This document shows positions 38,263 to 46,729 of a stretch of DNA of 64,000 bases, in pieces. The translations under genes and the position numbers were made by a program. This DNA is from Candidatus Omnitrophota bacterium (GTDB lineage: Bacteria > Omnitrophota > Gorgyraeia > JAUYCX01), in NCBI GenBank assembly GCA_030692045.1, contig JAUYCX010000045.1, positions 94,086 to 158,085 on the forward strand. The letters are read 5' to 3'. The notes beneath the pieces were generated by a model. That model was given only the letters and a program-made list of their open reading frames with translations. It did not search any database and was not told the origin of the DNA. Each line of letters starts with the position of its first letter. Positions within the stretch are counted from its first letter, which is position 1.

Positions 38263-40185
38263 CTATGTAGTATCCTTTATCTTGCTTGCTTCTTCGTTTT
38301 CCTTTTCCTCTGTGCGGTAATATTTATACTTGTAATGGTAATAGTAAGGATAATATCCTGTATCTAGATAGGTTTCAGGCCTAATGTGATTTAAAACCAC
38401 GCCCAAAACCTTTGCCCCTATGGTTTCTAATTGAATCTTTGCCCTTAACAGAGCACTCCTGGCAGTTCTACCCATTTCATAAACCAATACCACGCCATCC
38501 ATCTTGGGAGCCAAGATTGCTGAATCAGAAATAGAAAGCACGGGCGGAGAGTCAAATAAAACAACTTCGAATTTATCTTTTAGTTCATCAATTAAAGAAA
38601 GCATCTTTTTTGAGCCCAAAAGCTCTGCAGGGTTATGAGCAATGTGACCGCTGGTTATGATATGTAAATTATCTAATCCTGGATTTTTTACAGCATCATC
38701 AAAACCCAATTTACCTAACATTATATCTGTTAAGCCTTTTATGCAGTCTTCTAAATGAACTTCACCTGCCAGCAACTCATTTACACCTACATCTCTTTCA
38801 ATACCCAACAACTTATTTACACAAGGCCTTCTTAAATCCGTATCTACAACCAATGTCTTCATTCCCATTTGAGCTAAGGTTAAAGCTAATCCCATTAAGA
38901 CTGTTGACTTTCCCTCTCGAGGTCCCGTACTGGTAATAAGCAAAACCTTTTTCTGTTCGCTAAGTTTTAAATTTGTCCTTAAAATACGAAACGACTCTGC
39001 CATTTGCGAAAGCGGCTTTAGATGCACAATTAAACCTACCTTAAGGTCATCTTCCTCAGTCTGTGATTTCTGGGATTTATATTTCTTACCTAATCCGCGA
39101 GCCTCTTTTGCTTCTGATTTAACTGAAGGGATGACTGCTAAGACCGGCAACTTTAGAACGCTCTCCACATCTTCTATGGTGCCAATTGAGGTATCCAAAC
39201 TCTCAGAGATAAATGCAAAGATAAAACTCATCATTAAGCCCACCACACTTCCCACCATAAGAGCAAATTTTTTGTTTGGTCTAATAGGATATTTTGGTTC
39301 AATTGCGGGATTGACAATTGAGGCATCAGCGGTTTGTTGTGCTTCATTTATTCTGGCTTCTTCGAATTTCTCGCGCAGCATTGTATAAAGCTTCTCATTT
39401 ACACTTACATCTCTTTTTAAGCGGGCAAATTCAAACTCGGCTTTGGGGAGTTTTTTTAACTGCTCCTGAATATCCTGAATTTGTTCTCTTAATCTAATTA
39501 CCTGAGGATGTTTTTCTGTTGCCTTAGTTAAAATATCTGCTAACTCACCCTGTAAAGCAATTAATCTATTTTCTAAAGCCACGGCAATTCCTGAAACAGT
39601 TTCTTTTTCTTTAAACGACCTTAGGGTTTCTTCGCCCTTCTTAAGCCTTTCTGCAACCGTTGCCAATTGTTTTTGAATAAACTCACGCACCTGAAAAGCC
39701 TCTTTGTTTCTCTGTCTAAAATTCTCCTCCACATAAACCTCAGCTATTTTGTTGACAATATCTCTGGCTCTTTTTGGCTCACTAGAAGTAAGGGTTATTC
39801 TAATAATACTTGTTACCTGTTGGCGTTCTGTTCCAATATTTGCTTCTATCTCTCCCACTATTTCTTCAATCTTTTCCGTAGAAGAGTTTTTGTCAATTAA
39901 TTTAAGCCTTCTGGCAGCCTCTTCTATCACGGGTCTACTTCTAATAACCTTTTCCTCTGTCAATAAGAAATCTCCTCCATAACCCATAATCCTTTCGGTT
40001 AAAGCACCAATTACAGTCTTTCGCTGCTCAACTCTAACCATTGCTGAGGCTTCATAAATTGGGGTTTGTAAATTATTATAAACTGCTGTTGCGATAACCG
40101 AAGAGATGAATGTTAAAAGTATTATAATCCTTCTCTTCTTTAGGATGCGCCAATAATCGCGAATATTTAGTTCGTATTGTGCCAT
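38263..40185 (-). CDS. Wzc-like polysaccharide co-polymerase and tyrosine kinase
   Basis: A 640-residue inner-membrane protein that controls chain length and export. Domains: N-terminal Wzz segment with a membrane span (about 17-35), a periplasmic coiled-coil region with GNVR-type PKYPIRPNKKF and second span (about 285-330), then a BY-kinase with Walker A GPREGKST, Walker A' VVDTDLRRP and Walker B VLFDSPP. The C-terminus has a dense tyrosine cluster (ten Tyr in about 20 residues), the usual autophosphorylation tail. Starts 1 bp after the export protein stop. Confidence 0.93.
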   Translation of the reverse strand: MAQYELNIRDYWRILKKRRIIILLTFISSVIATAVYNNLQTPIYEASAMVRVEQRKTVIGALTERIMGYGGDFLLTEEKVIRSRPVIEEAARRLKLIDKNSSTEKIEEIVGEIEANIGTERQQVTSIIRITLTSSEPKRARDIVNKIAEVYVEENFRQRNKEAFQVREFIQKQLATVAERLKKGEETLRSFKEKETVSGIAVALENRLIALQGELADILTKATEKHPQVIRLREQIQDIQEQLKKLPKAEFEFARLKRDVSVNEKLYTMLREKFEEARINEAQQTADASIVNPAIEPKYPIRPNKKFALMVGSVVGLMMSFIFAFISESLDTSIGTIEDVESVLKLPVLAVIPSVKSEAKEARGLGKKYKSQKSQTEEDDLKVGLIVHLKPLSQMAESFRILRTNLKLSEQKKVLLITSTGPREGKSTVLMGLALTLAQMGMKTLVVDTDLRRPCVNKLLGIERDVGVNELLAGEVHLEDCIKGLTDIMLGKLGFDDAVKNPGLDNLHIITSGHIAHNPAELLGSKKMLSLIDELKDKFEVVLFDSPPVLSISDSAILAPKMDGVVLVYEMGRTARSALLRAKIQLETIGAKVLGVVLNHIRPETYLDTGYYPYYYHYKYKYYRTEEKENEEASKIKDTT

Positions 40186-40186
40186 A

Positions 40187-41287
40187 TTATCTCTTAGGCG
40201 AAGGTCTTGTGCGAATAGTCTTAAGAGCCGAGACTGCAGAAGCAGAACTGGTTAAAGGTTCCAAAAGCTTTGTCATAATGTAATTGGCATCGGAAATAAG
40301 GCTTTTAGGAACATAGATAATGTCTCTTGGCTCAATAGGAATATTCTGAGAAAAATCTCTGCCGGTTATAGCCTTACTTAAATTAACCTTGATTACTTGG
40401 GGATTATTTAAATCGCCTCTTAAAACAAATACATTTCTTAAAATTGCGTCTTTGCTATATCCGCCTGCCACACCCAGCGCCTCTACGATTCTTATATTTG
40501 AAGCTTCATATACACCCGGATCACCCACTTCTCCCAGAATAATTACTTTATTTCCACCAAAATCAGTTATTTGCACAAACACATCTAAAATTAAATCTGG
40601 ATTATTCAAAAGTTTGGAAATTCCATGAGATAAAGACAAACGTAATTCATCCGGGCTTAAACCCTCTGCTTGGATATCGCCTACGGGTGGAAGAGAAATC
40701 TTGCCATCTGAACGCACCTTTACATTGTCAAAGCTTAAATCAACAATTTTAATAAAGGGCAAAACCCCAACCTCAGCCTTTCCAAAGCCAAACTGTTTTA
40801 CCATTATTGAAACCTCTGGAGACTTGATAAATTCAGAAAGTTTTTTAGTCAATAAATCATCCAACGCGGTTAAAGACATTCCATCTACACGTATATCCCC
40901 CACCAATGGATAGGAAATTTTTCCATCTGGACGCACAATCACATCTTTTTGCAAGTCTGGCCACTGCCACACAGCAATTTCTAATACATCGCCTTTATTG
41001 ATAGCATATTCTTCTTGTTCAAGTTCTCCTTCCTTTTTCTTTGCGCCCAAATTCTGCCATACACTTATACTTAAGGTATCTTCTTTGCCAATGATATAAT
41101 TAAAGGATTTTTGTGGTGAAATTTTTGTAGTGGAAGGGCTTTTATTTATAACTTCCTTGGCCCTTTCCAAACTCTTTGAGATTGATTCTTCTCTTGGGCT
41201 TAAGGCAAAACAGGCGGGTTCAGTAGTGGTAAAAAAAAATAGAAAACCACCTAATAAGATATAACTAAGTTTATCTATCTTAATCAT
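40187..41287 (-). CDS. Wza-like polysaccharide export protein with doubled export domain
   Basis: Outer-membrane/periplasmic exporter of 366 residues. A signal peptide is visible (SYILLGGFLFFFTTTEPACF). The export domain (YAINKGDVLEIAVWQWPDL, VRPDGKISYPLVGDI, about 95-150) is followed by a second copy (VRSDGKISLPPVGDIQAEG, about 205-225) and by an SLBB-like region with ILGEVGDPGVYE. I preferred ATG 41287 to a TTG at 41323, because a promoter with TTGATT and TATATT lies at 41323-41295 and would overlap the longer start. First gene of the region A operon. Confidence 0.88.
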   Translation of the reverse strand: MIKIDKLSYILLGGFLFFFTTTEPACFALSPREESISKSLERAKEVINKSPSTTKISPQKSFNYIIGKEDTLSISVWQNLGAKKKEGELEQEEYAINKGDVLEIAVWQWPDLQKDVIVRPDGKISYPLVGDIRVDGMSLTALDDLLTKKLSEFIKSPEVSIMVKQFGFGKAEVGVLPFIKIVDLSFDNVKVRSDGKISLPPVGDIQAEGLSPDELRLSLSHGISKLLNNPDLILDVFVQITDFGGNKVIILGEVGDPGVYEASNIRIVEALGVAGGYSKDAILRNVFVLRGDLNNPQVIKVNLSKAITGRDFSQNIPIEPRDIIYVPKSLISDANYIMTKLLEPLTSSASAVSALKTIRTRPSPKR

Positions 41288-41294
41288 GTAATTT

Positions 41295-41323
41295 AATATA
41301 TCAAATTTTAAATTCAAAATCAA
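41295..41323 (-). promoter_or_regulatory. Sigma-70-type promoter of the polysaccharide operon, leaderless
   Basis: Reading the minus strand: TTGATT (41323-41318), 17-nt spacer, TATATT (41300-41295), then 7 nt and the ATG at 41287. Transcription should begin at or within one base of the ATG, so the mRNA would be leaderless; no Shine-Dalgarno fits in this space. Confidence 0.7.
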
Positions 41324-41396
41324 GCATATATTCGATAACTATTGTAGCTTAAAGAGTTACAAAAAAATGAGCTTATTTTTTCTTATTTTTTTATGC

Positions 41397-41402
41397 TATA
41401 AT
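41397..41402 (+). promoter_or_regulatory. Extended -10 promoter of the plus-strand glycosyltransferase, leaderless
   Basis: A perfect extended -10, TGC TATAAT (TG at 41394-41395, hexamer 41397-41402), six bases before the ATG at 41409. The -35 region is weak, which an extended -10 can tolerate. The transcript would start at about the ATG. It forms a divergent promoter pair with the minus-strand promoter at 41295-41323. Confidence 0.65.
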
Positions 41403-41408
41403 AAATTT

Positions 41409-42299
41409 ATGCAACTTTCTATTATTATTGTAAATCATAATGCGCAAAAGCTGCTTGAAGATTGCTTGGATTCAATTTACAAAAATACACCCAAACTTGA
41501 TTTTGAAATAATTGTAATTGACAACAATTCCTGCGATAAAAGCCTGTTTGCCATAAAAACCAATTTTAAAGAGGTGAAACTTATTGAAAATAGAGCCAAT
41601 GTTGGTTTTGCTAAAGCAGTTAATCAAGGCATGGGACAAGCCAAGGGTCAATTCCTACTTTGTCTTAATAATGATACGATTGTTTTGCCATCCAGTTTGA
41701 ATAAACTATCACATTTTATGAATTCTCACTCCTCTGTAATTGCAGCAGGAGGTAAGGTATTAAATCCCAACGGTTCAATACAATTTTCCTGCAGGAGATT
41801 TCCGAATTATCAAACCTTTCTGTTTAATAGACATTCTCTCTTAACACGCATCTTTAAGAATAACAAATTCTCTAAAAATTATTTAATGTCTGATTGGCCT
41901 CACAATGAAGCCTGCGCTGTAGACTGGGCATCTGCTTGTTATTTAATTATGAGAAGAGAGGCAATTGAAAAAGTTGGATTGATGGATGAAAGATTTTTTA
42001 TGTATTGCGAGGATGTAGACTGGTGCTTGCGAGCAAAAAAATTAGGATTTAAGATTTATTATGTGCCTGATTGCCCCATAATTCATCTTGATAAAGGTTA
42101 TGGCAAGAATTTTAACAGAAAGATAATTGAACACCACAAAAGTATGTACTACTTTTATAAAAAAAATTTAAGAAAAACTCTCTTTATGGATTTACCGGTT
42201 TTAATCTTTATTAACATTCGAGCTGGATTTATATTGCTACTTAATTATCTGAAGTTGATTTTATGTAAGATTAAAGATTATCCTAAAGAGATGTTCTAA
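41409..42299 (+). CDS. Family 2 glycosyltransferase, rhamnosyltransferase-like
   Basis: Lone plus-strand gene between two minus-strand operons. The 296-residue GT-A protein has LSIIIVNHNAQKLLEDCLDS, VIDNNSCDKS, NVGFAKAVNQGM, LCLNNDTIVLP, WASACYLIMRREAIEKVG and FFMYCEDVDWCLRAKKLG: the pattern of rhamnosyl-/galactofuranosyl-type GT2 enzymes (WbbL-like). I chose ATG 41409, not 41367, because the GT2 fold begins directly there and the promoter TATAAT lies inside the longer frame. The last 39 bp overlap the 3' end of the convergent nucleotidyltransferase gene. Confidence 0.88.
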   Translation: MQLSIIIVNHNAQKLLEDCLDSIYKNTPKLDFEIIVIDNNSCDKSLFAIKTNFKEVKLIENRANVGFAKAVNQGMGQAKGQFLLCLNNDTIVLPSSLNKLSHFMNSHSSVIAAGGKVLNPNGSIQFSCRRFPNYQTFLFNRHSLLTRIFKNNKFSKNYLMSDWPHNEACAVDWASACYLIMRREAIEKVGLMDERFFMYCEDVDWCLRAKKLGFKIYYVPDCPIIHLDKGYGKNFNRKIIEHHKSMYYFYKKNLRKTLFMDLPVLIFINIRAGFILLLNYLKLILCKIKDYPKEMF

Positions 42300-43478
42300 A
42301 CGGTAAGAAAATTTTTTCCTACTTTTTCTTTGGCCTTTATCATAATGATATATAAGCCATTCTCGACTGGGAAAAAGCATTTTTATAACTACACGGATTG
42401 TATTAAAAAGTCCATCCATTAAAAATAACTGAGAGATAATTTTTTTAAAGGAGTGCTCAACGTCAGGTAAAGACAAAATTCTCTTCTTGGAAATTAAAAA
42501 ATCTACTAGAATGAGTATTCTTGTATTTGGTTTTAACGCCTCTAAAATATCCTCAGATATTATCTTGCCAAATAATTGTTGTGTAAGGACTAAACTATAA
42601 TAAACTATTCTTTTCATCTTATAAAGCCTTGCCTTAACAATCAAATATGGCCAATCTATATCTTTTTGATAGGTAAGAATCACCTCTCGAATATCACAAA
42701 ATCTAAATAAGCCAGCAAAAGAATGAACTATTGCATGATGCATACATAAATGCATTATTAAATGGTTAGGATTAAGTATTCTTAAATCTCCCTGAGAGCC
42801 TTTAATTATTTTTGATTTATTCCAAATTTCCTCATCTAAATCAATTCTAAAAACATCTTGAAAACGTTCATACTGAGATAAATTTGTATGGATATCTAAA
42901 AATACCCCTCCTTCTTTATAAAGATATACTTCTCCGCCGAATTTCTCTAAACTCTCTTGGTCTAAAAAGTCTGGTTTCTGGTAGCCAGCACCTTGTAAAA
43001 CTGCTCTAATTTTAGTTAGATTTTTTCTTTTTACCAACAAATCTACATCGCTCATTGGTCTTAAGCCGATATTTTTATAGACTGTCTCTAAAAGACTAGC
43101 GCCCTTTAGAACAATTGCCTCTATTCCTTCTTGATTTAATAACAGGACAACTTTATGAAGCTCTAATTGTATCAACCAGTTCCTCTCTAAAATTTTATAG
43201 TAAAATTGTTTCAGCCTATCTTTAGATTCTTTAGGGATAGTTGACCAGACCTCGTCCAACATTGATAGATGCAAATAAAGAAACTGAGCCACGCCTTGCC
43301 GTGCAGCTTTTTCAACCAAACTAAACCAGTCTAAATGAGAAGCAGCTAATGACTTTAACCTCTCTTTAATCTCATCATCTATCGTAGTCCTACTGCAATA
43401 AATTAAAAAATCCCTTTCTAAAAAACTTGTTTCTCTTTCTTTGCTTTTAGTAATAAATAATGTGGGATTAAACATCAA
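42261..43478 (-). CDS. Nucleotidyltransferase-fold protein of the HPr-kinase/PqqD system
   Basis: A 405-residue protein of the NTP_transf_5 type (uncharacterised nucleotidyltransferase). Core: IEAIVLKGASLLETVYKNIGLRPMSDVDLLVKR near 140, with the catalytic-type DVD; then YLYKEGGVFLDIH and LIMHLCMHHAIVHSFAGLFRFCDI. The same family travels with PqqD-like and HPr-kinase-like genes in lasso-peptide and EPS-linked cassettes. Its target, perhaps the modified peptide or a carrier, is unknown. Overlaps the ABC transporter stop by 4 bp. Last gene of the RiPP-like operon. Confidence 0.78.
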   Translation of the reverse strand: MMFNPTLFITKSKERETSFLERDFLIYCSRTTIDDEIKERLKSLAASHLDWFSLVEKAARQGVAQFLYLHLSMLDEVWSTIPKESKDRLKQFYYKILERNWLIQLELHKVVLLLNQEGIEAIVLKGASLLETVYKNIGLRPMSDVDLLVKRKNLTKIRAVLQGAGYQKPDFLDQESLEKFGGEVYLYKEGGVFLDIHTNLSQYERFQDVFRIDLDEEIWNKSKIIKGSQGDLRILNPNHLIMHLCMHHAIVHSFAGLFRFCDIREVILTYQKDIDWPYLIVKARLYKMKRIVYYSLVLTQQLFGKIISEDILEALKPNTRILILVDFLISKKRILSLPDVEHSFKKIISQLFLMDGLFNTIRVVIKMLFPSREWLIYHYDKGQRKSRKKFSYRLEHLFRIIFNLT

Positions 43479-45232
43479 AGTTTTATATCAATTCTTTCTT
43501 CCTCTATTTGGCTGGCAAATAATTCTCGATAGTTTAGGTTTTGTTTTACTAATTCTTCATGATAACCTATACTGATTTTATCTGCATTTTCTAAAAAATA
43601 GACTAAATCCATCTTTTTAACCGTAGAAAGGCGATGAGAAATAACAATTAAGGTTGTATTTTTAAATTCTCGTCTTAAGTTATCAATAATGCTGTCTTCG
43701 GTCTGAGAATCAACTGAAGACATACCTTCGTCGATGATTAATATCTTTGGGGTTTTTATAATTGCCCTGGCTAAGGCAATCCTCTGTTTCTGCCCTTCAG
43801 AGAGTCTTATACCTTCATTTCCTATTACAGTCTCAAATTTTTCTGGCAAATCTTTAATAAAATCATAAGCGCAAGAAATCTCTGCAGAGCGCAATATCTC
43901 CTTATCAGTTGCCTTAGGATAAGCATATCTTATATTGTTTCTTATAGTATCATTCCAGAGAATTGGCTTCTGTAAAACTACTCCTATCCGTTCACGTAGC
44001 GAGTTATTTTTTATTAAATTTATATCCTGTCCATCTATAAATATATTTCCTTCGGATAACTGATAAAGTTTTAATATAAGACTAACAATTGTGGTCTTAC
44101 CACAACCCGAATGCCCAACCAAACCAACTGCGAAGCCGCCATTTATTTTAAAACTTAATTCCTGGATAACTTTTTTATTAGGATAATAGCCAAAACTTAC
44201 ATCTTTAAATTCCATCTCTCCTAATAAAAACAAAAATTCTTTTGAATTTATGTTATCGCTTTCTTGCGGCCAAGATTCCAATATATCTACAAGTCTCTGA
44301 AGAGAAATATTTCCTAATGTTACACGTATAAACAAAGCAACCAAACCACCCTGTAGAGCGATCAATTGATTTAGATAAAGCATTATAGCGGCAAAACTAC
44401 CTAAAGTTATCTGGCCTTTTATAATATTATAACCACCGTAAATTGTTATTATGCCAATAATCAATCTATTAATCCAGCTATCCAGAATGGAGTTGAGCGT
44501 ATCTAATTTAACGCTAGTTATATTTAATCTAAGATTATTTATTAGATGTTTTGTGAAACGTCTAAGTTCCGTCTTTTCTTTTGCAAATGCCTTGACTAAC
44601 TGTATATTGGAAAAATTCTCCCTTACCACTTCAAACATATTCTGAGTGCTAATAATCAATTCTTCAGATTTCTTTCTTATCCTGCGGATAAGCAAAAAAG
44701 TCGGAAGATATAAAAATGGTACGGCCACAAAAAGAAAAATAGTTATTTTCCAATGCATAATTAAAATGATTGCCAAGATAAATAAAAATTTGGGAATAGT
44801 ATAACATAATTCAGGAATAATACTGGTTATAAAACTAGCCACATTTTGACTTTCAGCATTTAATTTATAGATATATTCGCCAATTGGTCTTTTTTGAAAA
44901 AAACTGTAAGGCAAATTTTCTAACTTTTGGAATATTGCCCTTTCTAAGCTAAATCTCACCTTTATATTTATATAATTTTTTAGATAATGCTCTAAACTAG
45001 TACATAGACTACTAATAATAAAAACTAACCCAGCTAAAACTAAAAGTTTGGTAAAAATATAAAAATCTTTTTTGGCATAGGCTTCATCTATGACTAATTT
45101 TGCCAAATATGGACCTGCCAATGGAAGAATGGCTGTTGTAAAATTTAGAAACAATACAATAATCTCTTTTCTCCAATAGGGCTTTAGATATTTAAGAAAA
45201 TTAATAAAATTTCTTAAGCTATTTTTGTTCAT
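43475..45232 (-). CDS. ABC exporter, membrane plus ATPase domains fused
   Basis: A 585-residue half-transporter with six membrane segments (1-310) and an ATPase domain (about 335-570): VGLVGHSGCGKTTIVSLIL (Walker A), RIGVVLQKPIL (Q-loop), RLSEGQKQRIALARAI (signature with LSEGQ) and KILIIDEGMSSVD (Walker B). It has no N-terminal C39 peptidase domain, so leader removal needs another enzyme; the S26-type peptidase at 49269 is a candidate. It would export the mature peptide. The ATG overlaps the kinase stop by 4 bp. Confidence 0.87.
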   Translation of the reverse strand: MNKNSLRNFINFLKYLKPYWRKEIIVLFLNFTTAILPLAGPYLAKLVIDEAYAKKDFYIFTKLLVLAGLVFIISSLCTSLEHYLKNYINIKVRFSLERAIFQKLENLPYSFFQKRPIGEYIYKLNAESQNVASFITSIIPELCYTIPKFLFILAIILIMHWKITIFLFVAVPFLYLPTFLLIRRIRKKSEELIISTQNMFEVVRENFSNIQLVKAFAKEKTELRRFTKHLINNLRLNITSVKLDTLNSILDSWINRLIIGIITIYGGYNIIKGQITLGSFAAIMLYLNQLIALQGGLVALFIRVTLGNISLQRLVDILESWPQESDNINSKEFLFLLGEMEFKDVSFGYYPNKKVIQELSFKINGGFAVGLVGHSGCGKTTIVSLILKLYQLSEGNIFIDGQDINLIKNNSLRERIGVVLQKPILWNDTIRNNIRYAYPKATDKEILRSAEISCAYDFIKDLPEKFETVIGNEGIRLSEGQKQRIALARAIIKTPKILIIDEGMSSVDSQTEDSIIDNLRREFKNTTLIVISHRLSTVKKMDLVYFLENADKISIGYHEELVKQNLNYRELFASQIEEERIDIKL

Positions 45233-46152
45233 TTCATTATCCTATCTAATATCGGCCAGAAATTATCATCTTTCCTAAAATACATCTCATAGGCAGGAAT
45301 GGTTTTAAAAAAATCTGCCAGCCTAAAAAATATTCTTTTTGCCAGCGGTAGCTCTGTATATAAAAAGAAATGAATATACTGTGAAAGAACTCTTACTAAA
45401 GCTTCTTGCGGGCTTATGGGTTCAAAATGAAGAGGCCTTGACTTATTTAAGAAAAATACTGCCTTTATGGGAACCGCAAGGGAGGCCTTTGGTCTAATAA
45501 ATGTATTCTGCCTCCAAGGGGTAGCAAAAGCGAGAAACTTATTCTCAATTTTTCTAATTGCAATTATATCGTCACCTAAAACAGAATATCGTTTAGACAA
45601 CTTGGTTAGTGTAGTTTTGCCACCTCCTGCTTTAGCAAAAAATAGATAAGCCACATTTTCTTTAGCCACACAAGCGCAATGTAGCAATACACCTTCCATA
45701 TAAGCCAAGATTTGTGAGTAGATAAAAGTAATTAAGCGAGAATAAGCTATTCCTGGCTCATTGATTACATTTTCTTTGAAATAGAAATGCCTGAGCTTTC
45801 TTTCTTTAGGATTAATTTCTACTGGCTCATTAAAATAAAAGGAGATTCTCGGTAGGAGCTTGGGATATCTACTATAAAGATAAAATAGGTTCTTTTGTTT
45901 TTCCTGCCAGTCATTTAAAGGTAGATTAGAATAATGAAATCTTTCTTTTATAAAACTAATTTTATGTTTAAGGCAGGCGGCGTAAGAAAAGAAATCGGTT
46001 TTCTCTATACCTAAAGATTCAAGGTGCCATATTTGTTTGTGAGGCTTCTTAGAATTATTTGTAAATCCTCTAAAAGATGTAGGTATGCACTCATTGTCTT
46101 TAAATTTTATACATAATGGTATACCGGCTATAGTAAATATAACTTTCTTCAT
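45229..46152 (-). CDS. HPr kinase-related protein
   Basis: A 307-residue protein resembling the C-terminal domain of HPr kinase/phosphorylase. P-loop: FFAKAGGGKTTLTKL (near 168). The following GDDIIAI matches the Asp-Asp pair of the HprK/PEP-carboxykinase fold. It lacks the N-terminal domain of classical HprK, and no HPr is nearby. Relatives occur in lasso-peptide clusters (paeninodin PadeK modifies the precursor) and in the HPr-rel-A system with PqqD and nucleotidyltransferase. A peptide kinase role is inference. Confidence 0.78.
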   Translation of the reverse strand: MKKVIFTIAGIPLCIKFKDNECIPTSFRGFTNNSKKPHKQIWHLESLGIEKTDFFSYAACLKHKISFIKERFHYSNLPLNDWQEKQKNLFYLYSRYPKLLPRISFYFNEPVEINPKERKLRHFYFKENVINEPGIAYSRLITFIYSQILAYMEGVLLHCACVAKENVAYLFFAKAGGGKTTLTKLSKRYSVLGDDIIAIRKIENKFLAFATPWRQNTFIRPKASLAVPIKAVFFLNKSRPLHFEPISPQEALVRVLSQYIHFFLYTELPLAKRIFFRLADFFKTIPAYEMYFRKDDNFWPILDRIMK

Positions 46153-46197
46153 TACAGATACACATTAACCACCATTAGTCATCTTCTAATCTCTTTT

Positions 46198-46464
46198 TTA
46201 ACTGCATACAATCAACATTCTTTTCTTTAGCTGATGTATGAGCCTGTTAATATCTCTTCTGGTTTTGGATAAACCTATTTGGTACTTATGGCTAAAGAAT
46301 CTGGATATCTGATTTAATGACCTGGGTTTTTTACAGAAATTCCACACCAAACGAGCAGTGTCATTACAAACATAAGAACGATAAGTTCTACAATTAAATA
46401 TCACGATGCTATTTGGAAGATGAGCAACACAAATATCTTTTGATTGCCTAACTTTCATCTTCAT
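46198..46464 (-). CDS. PqqD-like protein 2 (RiPP recognition element)
   Basis: An 88-residue protein with a diverged PqqD fold: IVIFNCRTYRSYVCNDTARLVWNFC in the place of the usual beta strands and helix, then a winged-helix-like part SLNQISRFF to DINRLIHQLKKRMLI. It probably binds a precursor leader. The sequence is Cys- and Arg-rich and differs strongly from PqqD-like protein 1, so each may serve a different modifying enzyme. Start overlaps the end of the first PqqD gene by 17 bp; ATG 46458 is an equal choice. Confidence 0.7.
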   Translation of the reverse strand: MKMKVRQSKDICVAHLPNSIVIFNCRTYRSYVCNDTARLVWNFCKKPRSLNQISRFFSHKYQIGLSKTRRDINRLIHQLKKRMLIVCS

Positions 46465-46729
46465 CCAGAAACTTAAGTTTTTTGAGTTCTGCTATGAACT
46501 TCTCTAAATCTTCTTTTATTTTATTCTCATCCGAGGTATCAAATGCATCCATAATTTTTTGCACTAAGATTTCTAAAGAAGCGCTACCATCTAAATTACT
46601 CCAGATAAATTTTCCGGTTTCATTAAGCACTTTTACGGCGCCTGTATCAGGGTCAAATAAAAGGGCTTCATCGCCTTCCTCGCGAAATACAATCCTTGTG
46701 CTTGCCTTGGGATTATAATTTGATGACAT
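46448..46729 (-). CDS. PqqD-like protein 1 (RiPP recognition element)
   Basis: A 93-residue PqqD-family protein: RIVFREEGDEALLFDPDTGAV, then KVLNETGKFIWSNLDGSASL and the helical KIMDAFDTS, ending LKKLKFLDEDES. PqqD domains bind RiPP leaders and deliver them to the radical SAM partner. The start lies inside the 3' end of the radical SAM gene (17-bp overlap), so translation is coupled to it. This pairing is what is expected of a leader-binding subunit for that enzyme. Confidence 0.85.
   Translation of the reverse strand: MSSNYNPKASTRIVFREEGDEALLFDPDTGAVKVLNETGKFIWSNLDGSASLEILVQKIMDAFDTSDENKIKEDLEKFIAELKKLKFLDEDES

Noticed and set aside
1..41287. Exosortase or PEP-CTERM substrate
   Set aside because: The gene set resembles XrtA loci, but I saw no exosortase membrane protein and no PEP-CTERM tail in any translated frame of the window.
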